Shown: positions 8,851-17,970 of the stretch, piece by piece | Layout: the number at the start of each line of letters is the position of its first letter | How positions within the stretch are numbered: position 1 is the stretch's first letter | Assembly: GCA_002746795.1 (NCBI GenBank) | Contig: PDQY01000101.1 | Coordinates: forward strand, 1 to 62,111 | Length of the DNA: 62,111 bases | Origin: Chloroflexota bacterium | GTDB lineage: Bacteria > Chloroflexota > Anaerolineae > Promineifilales > Promineifilaceae | Direction of reading: 5' to 3' | Notes under the pieces: generated by a model | What the model was told of the DNA's origin: nothing | The model's database searches: none | What the model saw: the letters and a program-made list of their open reading frames with translations, nothing else | Made by a program: the position numbers and the translations under genes

Positions 8851-10098
8851 ATGGTTAATGAACTGTTAAGGAAATTATTACCACGGCACTCTTTCCGATT
8901 GGTGTTTACCCTGATGTATTTAGGGGTTGTCTTGTCGGTGCTGTATTTTAGTCTTATCACTCAATGTCGAGTTGGTGTCTTTGCTGTAGAAACGGGTGTT
9001 ATGCTGATGGTGTTGGTGGCCTTGGTTGGCCTGGCGCAGTGGGAAAGATCTCGGTCGAGCCAACAAGTGTCGCGCTTTTATGCGTTGGGCTTTTTGTTCC
9101 TACGCATGTTTCTGATCCAGGTTGTGGTCTATCTTGACTGTTCGGGATATGCCGCATTTCTTTATCCCTTAATTCCTTTTTCTGCTTATTTTTCTTTAGG
9201 TTCTCGAGTGAGTAATTTGGTGGCGATGGGCTATGTCTTGCTCTATTTTGAGCAGTATCGCCCTTTGACTGGTTCGGATACAGGCTCTCTGTTCAACATG
9301 ATGATTTTTGCGGTGCTTATGTTGTTTATGCTGGTGTTGGTGCGTGTGATTGATCGGGATGAACGCAATCAACAACATCTTGAGACGCTGCTGGCTGACT
9401 TGGAAGCCTCGAATGTGAAGTTGCAGTTGTATGCAGAGCAGGTGGCTGAGTTAGCAGCAACGGCGGAACGAAATCGTTTAGCCCGGGATATCCACGATTC
9501 TTTAGGTCATCGACTGACGGTGGTCAACATTCAGCTGGAAAAGGCTATGGCTTTTAAGGAGCGGAATCCAGATGAAGCGGAGCAAGCGCTTTTGGATGCG
9601 AAGCAAGCAGCCTCAGGGGCGTTGCGTGATGTGCGGCAGTCGGTGAGTACTTTACGAGAAGCTGATGAGGGATTTTCTTTGCGTATGGCGTTGACGGAAT
9701 TGGTTGAGGGCATGGAAAACGGCCGTTCTCCTATCAATTTTGAGTTTCATGGCGATGAGTCTATTTATGCACGCCCGGTGCTAACGGCACTTTACCGCTC
9801 TGCCCAGGAGGGTCTGACCAATGTGCAAAAGCATGCCCATGCCACAAAAGTTGACTTGATTGTCTGCCTGGAGAAGGCAGAGGGGAAAATGGTTTTGCGT
9901 GATGATGGTCAGGGCTTTGATACGATCAAGCTTGATGAATTGGTTGCCAATCAATATCATAGCTTTGGCTTGCAAGGCATTCAGGAACGTTTGGAGTTGG
10001 TTCGTGGTCAGATGGAAGTTATTAGCCAGCCTGGCCAGGGCACAATTTTGCAGATTACTGTGCCTCGAAATCCGATGGTGCTTGACTGCGAACTGTAA
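8851..10098 (+). CDS. NarL/LiaS-type membrane sensor histidine kinase
   Basis: Five or six hydrophobic helices occupy residues 15-165 with no sizeable external domain. This is the intramembrane-sensing or DesK-like layout. A coiled coil leads to the HisKA_3 dimerisation motif ERNRLARDIHDSLGH with phospho-acceptor His215. The ATPase domain has the N-box (Asn324 in EGLTNVQKHAHA) and DDGQGF (351-356). The partner regulator begins 21 bp downstream and the two are followed by an ABC-2 exporter, so the pair probably controls that exporter in response to membrane or antibiotic stress. The signal is inferred only from architecture. Confidence 0.9.
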   Translation: MVNELLRKLLPRHSFRLVFTLMYLGVVLSVLYFSLITQCRVGVFAVETGVMLMVLVALVGLAQWERSRSSQQVSRFYALGFLFLRMFLIQVVVYLDCSGYAAFLYPLIPFSAYFSLGSRVSNLVAMGYVLLYFEQYRPLTGSDTGSLFNMMIFAVLMLFMLVLVRVIDRDERNQQHLETLLADLEASNVKLQLYAEQVAELAATAERNRLARDIHDSLGHRLTVVNIQLEKAMAFKERNPDEAEQALLDAKQAASGALRDVRQSVSTLREADEGFSLRMALTELVEGMENGRSPINFEFHGDESIYARPVLTALYRSAQEGLTNVQKHAHATKVDLIVCLEKAEGKMVLRDDGQGFDTIKLDELVANQYHSFGLQGIQERLELVRGQMEVISQPGQGTILQITVPRNPMVLDCEL

Positions 10099-10119
10099 AT
10101 GTAACGACAAGGCGATTTT

Positions 10120-10791
10120 ATGACTCAAGAGGATGTCTCGGTGCTGATTGTCGATGATCAGCGGTTAATTCGAGAGGGAATTGCTTCTTTGCTGGATATT
10201 CAGGAGGGGGTATCTGTGGTGGGAACGGCCGTTAATGGGCAGGAAGCCATCGCTAAAGCAGAAGCAGTGCAACCCGATGTGGTTCTTATGGATGTGCGTA
10301 TGCCGGTTATGGATGGCATTACTGCTGCCGCCCAGCTTAAACAGATGCTGCCTGCTTGTGAAATCTTGATGCTGACTACGTTTGATGATGATGAATACAT
10401 TATCAAATCGCTGCAATCGGGCGCCAGTGGTTATTTGTTGAAAGATATTCCGGCTGCTGATTTGGCGCAGGCGATCAAATTGGCGCATGCGGGTATTTAT
10501 CAGCTTGACACTGCTGTGGCGGGTAAACTGGTGGGGGCGTTAAGCAAGGAAAAAGCGGAGACAACGCCGCTGCCGGAAACGGCCGTTTCGCTGGTTGATC
10601 ATGATTTAACTGAACGGGAGTTGGAGGTGCTGCGCCTTATTGCTACTGGTGCTACGAACCGGGAAATTGCTGACTGCCTGGTTGTGAGTGAAGGGACGGT
10701 CAAGAACCATGTTTCTAGTATTTTGAGCCGTTTGGGCTTGCGTGATCGTACGCAGGCTGCCCTGTATGCCTATCAGCATAAACTAATTTAA
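10120..10791 (+). CDS. NarL/FixJ-family DNA-binding response regulator
   Basis: 223 residues. The receiver domain (about 5-120) has the acidic pair DD at 12-13, phospho-acceptor Asp58 in VVLMDVRMP, the switch Thr86 and Lys108. The C-terminal LuxR-type helix-turn-helix (about 160-220) contains LTERELEVLRLIATGATNRE and the recognition helix EGTVKNHVSSIL. It acts as a transcription factor downstream of the adjacent kinase. It ends 67 bp before the ABC exporter ATPase gene, its most likely target. Confidence 0.93.
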   Translation: MTQEDVSVLIVDDQRLIREGIASLLDIQEGVSVVGTAVNGQEAIAKAEAVQPDVVLMDVRMPVMDGITAAAQLKQMLPACEILMLTTFDDDEYIIKSLQSGASGYLLKDIPAADLAQAIKLAHAGIYQLDTAVAGKLVGALSKEKAETTPLPETAVSLVDHDLTERELEVLRLIATGATNREIADCLVVSEGTVKNHVSSILSRLGLRDRTQAALYAYQHKLI

Positions 10792-10858
10792 CGCAGGGGT
10801 GCTGGGCAGAATTGCTGTGTTCTCGTGTTGTTTGCTGTGAATCTTTGGCTGTTTTGTT

Positions 10859-11884
10859 ATGACGTTAGCTGTTGAGACTAAGAACCTGACGAAAGTTTAT
10901 GAGAAGCAGCATGGTTGGCGGCTGACTGGGGCAGAGTTAGTAACGGCTTCGGCAGGCTTAGCGGGCGTGGAATCGGTAACGGCCGTTTCTGGTGTCAATC
11001 TGGCTGTGTCTCAAGGAGAATTGTTTGGCTTGTTGGGATCCAATGGTGCTGGCAAAACGACATTGACTAAAATGTTGTGCACGCTGGTGGTGCCTACATC
11101 GGGCACAGCTAAAATTGGCGGCTACGATTTAAAGCAGACGGGTGCTATTCGGGCGACGGTGGGATTGGTTGTTTCCAATGAACGCAGTTTTTATTGGCGT
11201 CTTTCTGCCCGGCGTAATCTGATGTTTTTTGCAGCGATGCATGGCTTGTTTGGGCAAACGGCCGTTACCCGAGTGAATGACGTGTTGGCAGCGGTCGAAC
11301 TGCAAAATGTGGCTGAGCGTCGGTTTGGGCTATTCTCTAGCGGCATGCGGCAGCGTCTGGCTATTGCCCGTAGTTTGCTGCATCAACCGACAATTTTGTT
11401 TTTGGATGAGCCAAGTCGAAGTTTGGATCCTACGGCTACGTGCCACTTGCATGAACTCATTCAAGGGTTGATTGTGGCACAAAACCTGACTGTTTTCCTC
11501 ATCACCCATGATTTGGCGGAGGCTGAGAAGCTGTGCGACCGGGTGGCACTCATTCACCAGAGCCAGATTCAGGCTATTGGCCGCCCTGTGGATTTGCGCC
11601 AGCAGCTGCAGCCGCAGCGCCGCTATCGGCTGACGCTGGATCGATGGCAGCAAGATGTCGCTGCTGAGTTGAAAGGGTTACTGCCTGCCATGCAGTTGGA
11701 TGCGGTTCATCATGAGCTTTCGTTTTGGGCAAGTGAGCGGGATGGTCTGGTAACGGCCGTTCTCGACAGGTTACGAGCGCACCAAATCGACATTCTCACC
11801 ATCACGGCGACGCCTCCCAGTTTGGAAGAGGTATTTGCCCACTACACTCATGAGACGGGGGAAATGATGGGGGATGAAGGATGA
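10859..11884 (+). CDS. ABC-2 type exporter ATP-binding protein
   Basis: A 341-residue ATPase with Walker A GSNGAGKTT (60-68), Walker B LFLDEPSRSLD (from 181) and the switch His in LITHD. The signature reads FSSGMRQR instead of LSGGQ, a variant common in CcmA/DrrA/NatA exporters. An insert of about 25 residues after TKVYEK (about 15-40) is longer than in close relatives. A C-terminal domain of about 90 residues follows the switch region. Its TGA overlaps the permease start (ATGA), so the two are translationally coupled. Likely substrates are lipids, polysaccharides or drugs. Confidence 0.9.
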   Translation: MTLAVETKNLTKVYEKQHGWRLTGAELVTASAGLAGVESVTAVSGVNLAVSQGELFGLLGSNGAGKTTLTKMLCTLVVPTSGTAKIGGYDLKQTGAIRATVGLVVSNERSFYWRLSARRNLMFFAAMHGLFGQTAVTRVNDVLAAVELQNVAERRFGLFSSGMRQRLAIARSLLHQPTILFLDEPSRSLDPTATCHLHELIQGLIVAQNLTVFLITHDLAEAEKLCDRVALIHQSQIQAIGRPVDLRQQLQPQRRYRLTLDRWQQDVAAELKGLLPAMQLDAVHHELSFWASERDGLVTAVLDRLRAHQIDILTITATPPSLEEVFAHYTHETGEMMGDEG

Positions 11885-12708
11885 TGGCCACCTTGATTCG
11901 TCCGCTGCGAGTGGTGTGGGCCTTTTTGGTACGGGATTTTTTTGTGGAGACCAGTTATCGCCTGTCGTTTCTGTTTACGATTGGGAGTGTTGTGGTGCGT
12001 GCTTTGGTCTTCTTCTTCCTGTCTGAGTTTATTGAATCGGCTGCGGGGGGCTTGCTAGGCGATTATGGTGGCGATTATTTCTCCTTTGTCATCATCGGCA
12101 TTGCGCTAGGGGGCTACTTTAGCACCGGACTAAGCAGTTTTGCCAATGCGCTGCGCCAATCGCAAATGACAGGCACTTTGGAGGCGATGATCTTGACGCC
12201 CACACCGGTTTCCTGGCTCATTATCGGTTCGGCTGCCTGGAGCTATGTGTACACGACCTTCCGCGTGCTGGTTTACCTGGTGGTGGGTGCTTTGTTTTTA
12301 GGCTTGGATTTGAGCCGCGCGAATTATTTGGCTGCATTTGTGATTCTGGTGCTGTCGGTGATTTCTTTTGCCAGCCTGGGTATTTTGGCGGCAAGTCTGA
12401 TCATGGTGATTAAACGAGGCAACCCGATAACGGCCGTTTTTGGAAATGTTTCAAACCTCGTCGGTGGCGTTTTCTACCCGGTGGCTATCTTACCGGGCTG
12501 GCTGCAAATAGCTGCCTACATGCTGCCCATAACCTATGCTTTGCAAGCCACCCGAGCCGCCCTTCTCCATGGCGCCACCTGGGACGAACTGGCAGCGGAT
12601 ATTCTCGCCTTAACTCTATTCTGCCTGATCTTGCTTCCTCTGGCGTTGATTCTTTTCCGCTTTGCCGTTAATCGGGCTCGCGTAGAGGGCACTTTGGCAC
12701 ATTACTAA
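11881..12708 (+). CDS. ABC-2 type transporter permease
   Basis: 275 residues with about six membrane helices. The conserved ABC-2 region runs through QSQMTGTLEAMILTP (about 100) to the last helices (GNVSNLVGGVFYPVAILPGW). An amphipathic N-terminal segment precedes helix 1. It forms a dimer with two copies of the ATPase encoded immediately upstream, with which it overlaps by 4 bp. It completes the putative kinase-regulator-exporter operon. Confidence 0.88.
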   Translation: MMATLIRPLRVVWAFLVRDFFVETSYRLSFLFTIGSVVVRALVFFFLSEFIESAAGGLLGDYGGDYFSFVIIGIALGGYFSTGLSSFANALRQSQMTGTLEAMILTPTPVSWLIIGSAAWSYVYTTFRVLVYLVVGALFLGLDLSRANYLAAFVILVLSVISFASLGILAASLIMVIKRGNPITAVFGNVSNLVGGVFYPVAILPGWLQIAAYMLPITYALQATRAALLHGATWDELAADILALTLFCLILLPLALILFRFAVNRARVEGTLAHY

Positions 12709-12725
12709 CTGAAGCTGAAAACGGA

Positions 12726-12773
12726 AGTGCCGGGCACTGGTTTAGGTGGTGGTGAAGTCAAGTGCCCGGCACT
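12726..12773. repeat. Tandem pair of short palindromes in a convergent gap
   Basis: AGTGCCGGGCACT (12726-12738) and AGTGCCCGGCACT (12761-12773) are each 6-bp inverted repeats with a 1-nt centre. Both are followed by the same GG(G)TTTAGGTG string, so a unit of about 35 bp is duplicated. The pair sits between the convergent ABC permease and nucleotide-sugar dehydrogenase genes and might act as a bidirectional transcript end. Confidence 0.6.
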
Positions 12774-12854
12774 GGGTTTAGGTGATAGTTGTTGTGAAAG
12801 AATTAGATAATCACCTGAACATTTCGGTTGTGTGGTTGGCGTAACTCTTTTTTA

Positions 12855-14303
12855 CTAGGCTGATTTCTTTACATTTTTAACTTTTTTAGAGGCAGCCCCA
12901 GGGTTAGGCACAGCGTCTTGCTCTTTCCCTTTGAGATACATCCCTCCTACAGAAAGGAAATCATATCCTTTGGCCACCAGGGTTTCATAATCGGCGATCA
13001 TGCGCCGACCATCGATAATGAGGTAAGGTGGTTTGACTGTGTTTTCAATGGTGCCAGAGAGCCCACGGAACTCTTCCCAGTCAGTTGAAATGAAGACAGC
13101 ATCACTGCCAGCTATCGCCTCTTGCGCACTGTCATGATAGGTGATGCGCTCGAACAGATGGTTCTTTTCAGGATTAAACCAATACTCTTGAGCCGTTTTT
13201 ATGGCCAGAGGATCATAAGCGCGAAACTCTTTCACACCTTTGGCTAATAACGCTTCCACCGCTTTCAGGGCGGCAGAATCACGCATGTCGTTGGTGCGTT
13301 TTTTGAAGGCTAAACCGAGTAAGGCAACGGTTTTGTGATTGAAGTTGAAGCCAGCTTCATGAATGGCGCGATCCACAAGATAAGTTTTTTGGAATTCGTT
13401 GATGTTGTATACGGATTGGAGCAGGTCGGTGGAACGGCCGTTTTGGTTCAACTGATAGATCAGGGATTGAATATCCTTGCCAAAGCAGCTGCCCCCGGCA
13501 CCATTGCTCACGTAAGATCCCCAGGTAGAAATCCGCGAATCGGCTGTGACGCCAATCTTCAAATCTTCCATGCGCACATTGGGGAACGTTTCGGATAGTC
13601 TGGCACCCACGCCATTCCAGAAGGAAATATAAGTGAGCAGCAGTGTGTTGCCTATGTATTTAATGGATTCGGCCGTTTCCGGTGTGGTTTCTAAGTAGCG
13701 GATGCGTACATGGTTGACAAATTGTGCATAAATACGGCGCAGCAGCACAAAATCTTCTTCTGAATCTGCCCCAACCACAACGCGATCTGGTTTGCGGGAG
13801 CCCTCAATTGCGTTCCCTTGTGCCAGAAATTCAGGATTAGAAGCGACTCCAAAATTCTCGACGCCATGTTCATTCATCACATTTTGCAGAACGCGAGCGG
13901 TGCCGATGGGCACTGTGCTTTTGTTGACTAACAAGACCCGTTTTTTGTCTTTACGATTGGCCAAAAGGCCGGCAACGGTATGCGCCGCGTTCATATAGTA
14001 GCTTAAATCAGTGGAGCCATCCCGATTGGGGGGCGTATTCAAACAGAAAAAGAAAATGTCTGTGCCCTCTGCCAGGTCGGTGATGTCGTTGGTGAAGTGC
14101 AAGTATTGATCTTTGGTTTCTTTGATGGCGGCGGTCAATCCCGGTTCATTGACATAACGCTCGATGCTCTCTCGTTTACCCGTTTTATAAGCATTGATGC
14201 GTTTCTCATCAATATCATACGCCCACACCTCATGACCATATTCAGATAAAACGGCCGCATGGGGCAGTCCAACAAAGCCTGTGCCTACAACAATAATTTT
14301 CAT
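12855..14303 (-). CDS. UDP-glucose/GDP-mannose dehydrogenase family protein
   Basis: NAD-dependent four-electron oxidation of a nucleotide sugar to its uronic acid, feeding exopolysaccharide or glycan synthesis. The N-terminal Rossmann motif is VVGTGFVG, the central helix region contains ETAESIKYIGNT, and the catalytic Cys273 lies in GAGGSCFGKD. The C-terminal domain includes LGLAFKKRTNDMRDSAAL. The start at 14303 is chosen because GGAG lies about 10 nt upstream and the Rossmann fold begins directly; an upstream ATG at 14363 would add 20 non-family residues. UDP-glucose is the default substrate guess, but UDP-ManNAc or GDP-mannose cannot be excluded. It ends in a lysine-rich tail. Confidence 0.9.
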   Translation of the reverse strand: MKIIVVGTGFVGLPHAAVLSEYGHEVWAYDIDEKRINAYKTGKRESIERYVNEPGLTAAIKETKDQYLHFTNDITDLAEGTDIFFFCLNTPPNRDGSTDLSYYMNAAHTVAGLLANRKDKKRVLLVNKSTVPIGTARVLQNVMNEHGVENFGVASNPEFLAQGNAIEGSRKPDRVVVGADSEEDFVLLRRIYAQFVNHVRIRYLETTPETAESIKYIGNTLLLTYISFWNGVGARLSETFPNVRMEDLKIGVTADSRISTWGSYVSNGAGGSCFGKDIQSLIYQLNQNGRSTDLLQSVYNINEFQKTYLVDRAIHEAGFNFNHKTVALLGLAFKKRTNDMRDSAALKAVEALLAKGVKEFRAYDPLAIKTAQEYWFNPEKNHLFERITYHDSAQEAIAGSDAVFISTDWEEFRGLSGTIENTVKPPYLIIDGRRMIADYETLVAKGYDFLSVGGMYLKGKEQDAVPNPGAASKKVKNVKKSA

Positions 14304-14377
14304 GGAAATACTCCTGATGTATCTTCTATTTTGATTAGGAAAATCAAAGTTAAAAAAATTCAACTAAAATAAACAAA

Positions 14378-14467
14378 GTGACCATCTAAAAATTAGCTCC
14401 CTTTTTTATGGGTAAAGGTCACTTGAAGCGCTTCCATCAATTTTGTGATTTATTTATGGATGCGCAC
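14378..14467 (+). repeat. Interspersed structured repeat R1, copy 2
   Basis: Starts GTGACCATCTAAAAATTAG and ends GGATGCGCAC. GTGACC pairs with GGTCAC, and a degraded CCC/GGG stem lies between them. The rest of the 14304-14660 gap is A/T-rich filler, including a CTTTGTGTCTTTGG-type string near 14517, with no gene. Confidence 0.85.
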
Positions 14468-14660
14468 AAAGGAACAAAGCAGGGAAAGGAAACATCCCTT
14501 TTGCTCCTTGAATTTCTTTGTGTCTTTGGTCTAAGAATTTTTAATGAGCCCAACTGGGTCTGCCTATAAGATTATGAGACATACCGTAATTTGACCAACT
14601 TACAGGCAGGCTTAAAATCAACGTTTCCCCTACGGGTTGTGGAGCTGCCTTTGTGTGCGG

Positions 14661-15986
14661 TTACATTTGACCCATCTGTTGAGCCACTTTTCGGCCGATT
14701 TGCACGGCATAATTGGTGCCTCTGTCCCACGGGTATACCTGGCTCATGCTGGCAAAGAACAGACCTGGTATGGGCGTTTTTGTGTCTGGGATGTGGCCAG
14801 AATGGTTGAGTAAGGGAACGGGCTGGGCATATTGTTCGCGGAACAGCCAGCTTTGGCGTACCCAATCTTTTTTGAATTTGGGATTAAATTGGGTGAGTGC
14901 TTCCAGGAACAGCGCCGCCAATTCTTCTTTGCTTTTTTGGAAATAGGCGTGGTCTGGAGCGACGTAGTCGCCGCAGTAAACGATGGTGTCGCCGCCATAG
15001 TGGGCGGCACTCACGTAATTGGTGTGTTCTACTAAGGCGAGGAAGGGAATGTCATTCTGGCTTTTATCGGGCGAATCGGCGGGGATGTTGAGCCAGTAAG
15101 TTTGGTTGTCGGGGAGTAACGGCCGTTTCAGTGCCAATGTCATCACCACAGCCCCCATACTCTTCAGTTCTAGCAGTTGTCCCAGATAATCGCGGGGGAG
15201 ATCCGGTGCCAGTTGACTCATCAGCCTCGGGGAAGTTGTCGAGAGCACTTGATCGTAGCTGGCTGTTTGGCCGTTTGCGGTGGTGATGGTGAGCTGGTTG
15301 TTTGTTCGTTTGATGTTTGTCACGGGTGTGTTGTAATGGATAGGGTCATTGGGGTTGGTTACGGAGCTTGCCACAGTAACGGCCGTTACCAGGGCATCAA
15401 CAAACGCTTGAAACCCACCCACAAAATATCCCAGCTTCGGGCTGCGCACATGCAGCCGTGCCCACATCCAGGCCATATTCACATCCTGGTAATACGGGCC
15501 AAACTTGCCAATCAGCATCGGGCGCCAGGTCGTTTCATAGATTTTGTCACCATACCATTTTCGCAGCCAACTATCGGCCGTTTCTTGTTCCAGTTTGCGC
15601 CACGGTTTCGTAAAGCGCAAATAAGCACTCACCAGACCAAAGCGAGCCACATCCAGCAAATTAAAGCCAGGGAACATAATCCAGCGCAGCGGCGAATCAA
15701 ACGGCACAATCTCCCCGTCGTAAATCACCGAAGTTGTGGGGCGGGGGAAAAAGAGCGTGTCGGCCATGCCTAACTCTTCTACCAGTCCGATGATGTCCGT
15801 GTCACCCTTAAAAATGTGGTGATAAAATTTTTCCAGCGGCCAATCCCACAGGGCATCCTGAAACCCAGACGCCAGCCCTCCGGCATGATCTGCCGCCTCA
15901 TAAATCGTGATCTCATGCCCTGCTTGCAACAAATCATAAGCCGCAGAAAGGCCAGCAATGCCGGCTCCAATAATCCCAATGCGCAT
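14661..15986 (-). CDS. FAD/NAD(P)-dependent oxidoreductase, protoporphyrinogen-oxidase-like
   Basis: 441 residues beginning with the dinucleotide-binding motif IGIIGAGIAGLSAAYDL and an acidic end of strand 2 (IYEAADHAGG), as in the amine-oxidase/HemY/UDP-galactopyranose-mutase superfamily. The C-terminal FAD motif reads PGLFFASMSQVYPWDRGTNY. Similarity to COG1232 is general. Its place between a nucleotide-sugar dehydrogenase and a flippase-like protein suggests a sugar or polyprenyl-linked substrate rather than heme synthesis. The exact reaction is unknown. Confidence 0.8.
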   Translation of the reverse strand: MRIGIIGAGIAGLSAAYDLLQAGHEITIYEAADHAGGLASGFQDALWDWPLEKFYHHIFKGDTDIIGLVEELGMADTLFFPRPTTSVIYDGEIVPFDSPLRWIMFPGFNLLDVARFGLVSAYLRFTKPWRKLEQETADSWLRKWYGDKIYETTWRPMLIGKFGPYYQDVNMAWMWARLHVRSPKLGYFVGGFQAFVDALVTAVTVASSVTNPNDPIHYNTPVTNIKRTNNQLTITTANGQTASYDQVLSTTSPRLMSQLAPDLPRDYLGQLLELKSMGAVVMTLALKRPLLPDNQTYWLNIPADSPDKSQNDIPFLALVEHTNYVSAAHYGGDTIVYCGDYVAPDHAYFQKSKEELAALFLEALTQFNPKFKKDWVRQSWLFREQYAQPVPLLNHSGHIPDTKTPIPGLFFASMSQVYPWDRGTNYAVQIGRKVAQQMGQM

Positions 15987-16010
15987 ACAAGAATGTCCTT
16001 AATTTGCTAT

Positions 16011-16088
16011 GGGCGCATCCAGAAATGCTGGATGCGCTTCAAGTGACCTTGACCCCTGAAAAACGGGGACTCGTTTTTAGACGGTCAT
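16011..16088 (-). repeat. Interspersed structured repeat R1, copy 3 (short right hairpin)
   Basis: Minus-oriented. It carries ATGACCGTCT, the stem CCCCGTTTTTCAGGGG and GGTCACTTGAAGC. The right module is shortened to a tight hairpin, GCATCCAGCATTTCTGGATGC split across 16014-16035, with an 8-bp stem. The stem changed in both arms (ATCCAT to ATCCAG with CTGGAT), so base pairing is preserved. Confidence 0.85.
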
Positions 16089-16186
16089 TATGTGATGAAC
16101 GCCGTAATCAGACTTAAGACCCATGACAAAAGGCGAAAAGCCCATGCTGAACCTGGATGGAGTGTTGCTCATTTCTCATTCACCTA

Positions 16187-17224
16187 TCAATGACCGACTG
16201 TGGTTACTTTTACTTCCTCTTTCATCTCCACTGCTTTGCCAATATCTGCCCAGCGCATCCCTTCTTGAACCATGTAATAAGCGCCCAATGCTGTAATGGG
16301 GAACCAAAGAGCCGCATGAAGCACCAGGGTGTAGGCCGCTGCAATTTCCTTTGGGATGCCATACAGTTCCAACACGAAGATACCAGGCGCATCAAATGTG
16401 CCTACGTACCCAGGAGCTGTGGGCAGCGTGGTGGCCAGATTGACGACGCCATTCATCAGCATCAACGCAAAGAAGCTAACCTCAAAGTCAAATGCATGCA
16501 TCACAAACCAATACTTTACCGTTTCCAGCAGCCAAATAATGATAGACGTGAAGAAAATCATGAGGACATTGCGGAAACTGCGCAGTGATTCTAAGCCTGC
16601 CAGGAAATTGTCAAGAATCCCCAATATTTTTGATTTGTTGTTGTCGGCCAGTAAACTCCTGGTTAACCCTAGCCCCCACGTTGCTAATGCGCGAAAACGA
16701 GTGGGCATAGCTGCCAAGGCAAAAAAGGCAATGAGAGCCACGAAGAATGCGGCACTAGCTAAAATGACAACATTGCGAATATATTCGTTCTCGCTGGCGA
16801 TGGGAGAGAGGGGCAGGGCGATAAACACAAAAATGAGCATCACAAGCCCATCAAACACTCGTTCTACGATCACTGTTGCTAAACTGGCACTCATGGAAAT
16901 GTCTTCTCGCTTGTAGAGTACAAATGAGCGCAGCACTTCGCCAGCACGGAAAGGGTAAACGTTGTTGCCCATATAGCCAATGACGACAACGGGAAACAGA
17001 CGGCGCACAGGAATTTGTTTAAGGGGACGCAGCATATAATCCCAGCGCCAGGTTCGTGCCCAAACCGCTACAAAATAGACGGCGACGGCCGGCAGCAGCC
17101 ACACATAATTGGCGCTGACCATGTATGTCCAAACTTCATCAAGTTTGAGCCCACGCAATGCTAACCATACAAAAATTCCACTAATGATAATGGCTAGAGA
17201 TAGCCAGATCCATTTACGTTTCAA
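16187..17224 (-). CDS. Flippase-like integral membrane protein (LPG synthase TM / AglD family)
   Basis: 345 residues with about eight membrane helices. Family features include YFVAVWARTWRWDYML near residue 55, MGNNVYPFRAGEVLRSF near 110 and the late LPTAPGYVGTFDAPG near 275. It matches the PF03706/COG0392 group, which is found in polyprenyl-glycan pathways and as the membrane half of lysyl-phosphatidylglycerol synthases, but there is no catalytic synthase domain. It lies among glycosyltransferase and sugar-nucleotide genes, so a role in moving or modifying a lipid-linked glycan is likely but unproven. Confidence 0.8.
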   Translation of the reverse strand: MKRKWIWLSLAIIISGIFVWLALRGLKLDEVWTYMVSANYVWLLPAVAVYFVAVWARTWRWDYMLRPLKQIPVRRLFPVVVIGYMGNNVYPFRAGEVLRSFVLYKREDISMSASLATVIVERVFDGLVMLIFVFIALPLSPIASENEYIRNVVILASAAFFVALIAFFALAAMPTRFRALATWGLGLTRSLLADNNKSKILGILDNFLAGLESLRSFRNVLMIFFTSIIIWLLETVKYWFVMHAFDFEVSFFALMLMNGVVNLATTLPTAPGYVGTFDAPGIFVLELYGIPKEIAAAYTLVLHAALWFPITALGAYYMVQEGMRWADIGKAVEMKEEVKVTTVGH

Positions 17225-17412
17225 ATAAGTCCTCTCAACATGGTATTGTCAAAAAATATACACGTTCAGGGCGTGTATTTACGCACAAAATGCGAATGGC
17301 GTAATTGTATCACGCTGTGGAGAGGCAGCACGTATGGGTCATTTGTCCGCTTTGGCTATCTTTTGCAGAGTGGAGATTGCCTTTGTTGAGGGAGATGTGC
17401 CGGGTCGTATTA

Positions 17413-17901
17413 TTAGGGTTCTGTTCCTAAGCGTCCCCATGATAGGCGGTATAAAATGTAGTCGGCGGTGTTGCCAGCCAGGTTGCCTGTGCGAATCATG
17501 CGTAACACGGTTTCGATAGCTTCGGCTTTCGCTGGCCCGTAGCTGTCGATGAGGGTTTGCCTGGCGGCAGGGTCTGGTTGGCCATCGTGTTCTGCCCAAT
17601 GCTGGGCGTAGAGCAGCGCCGGGATTTCGTCTGCGGGAGCATCATCGATTGTGCCCGCCAACAGGGTTTGGATTTCTGTTTCAGTTAGATTGGCTTTGAG
17701 TGCCTCTTTAGCGTGGTAGTAAGAACAATAGCGGCAGTCGTTAACGGCCGTTACCGCCAACATCAAGCGCTCCCGAAAAGCTGCACTCACCTGGTCTCCG
17801 GCCATCGCCTGCCTCAACTGTGCCCGATGCTGAAACGGCCACACAAAATCACGCCCCATCTGTCCCAAACTACGATAATACCGCCGCTTAAACTGCTCCA
17901 T
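17413..17901 (-). CDS. AhpD-like carboxymuconolactone decarboxylase family protein
   Basis: 162 residues. The CxxCxxxH motif (Cys56, Cys59, His63 in CRYCSYYHAK) defines the AhpD-type thiol active site that reduces peroxides or protein disulfides. The start at 17901 has AGGAG 7 nt upstream; an upstream in-frame ATG at 17934 lacks one. It lies 36 bp after the ABC exporter gene ending at 17971. The electron donor and substrate are unknown. Confidence 0.85.
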   Translation of the reverse strand: MEQFKRRYYRSLGQMGRDFVWPFQHRAQLRQAMAGDQVSAAFRERLMLAVTAVNDCRYCSYYHAKEALKANLTETEIQTLLAGTIDDAPADEIPALLYAQHWAEHDGQPDPAARQTLIDSYGPAKAEAIETVLRMIRTGNLAGNTADYILYRLSWGRLGTEP

Positions 17902-17970
17902 ACCTAACTCCTGTTGCCCTGAACAGCCAACCACACACGCTGTTATTCACTGTTCACGACTTACTGTTTC

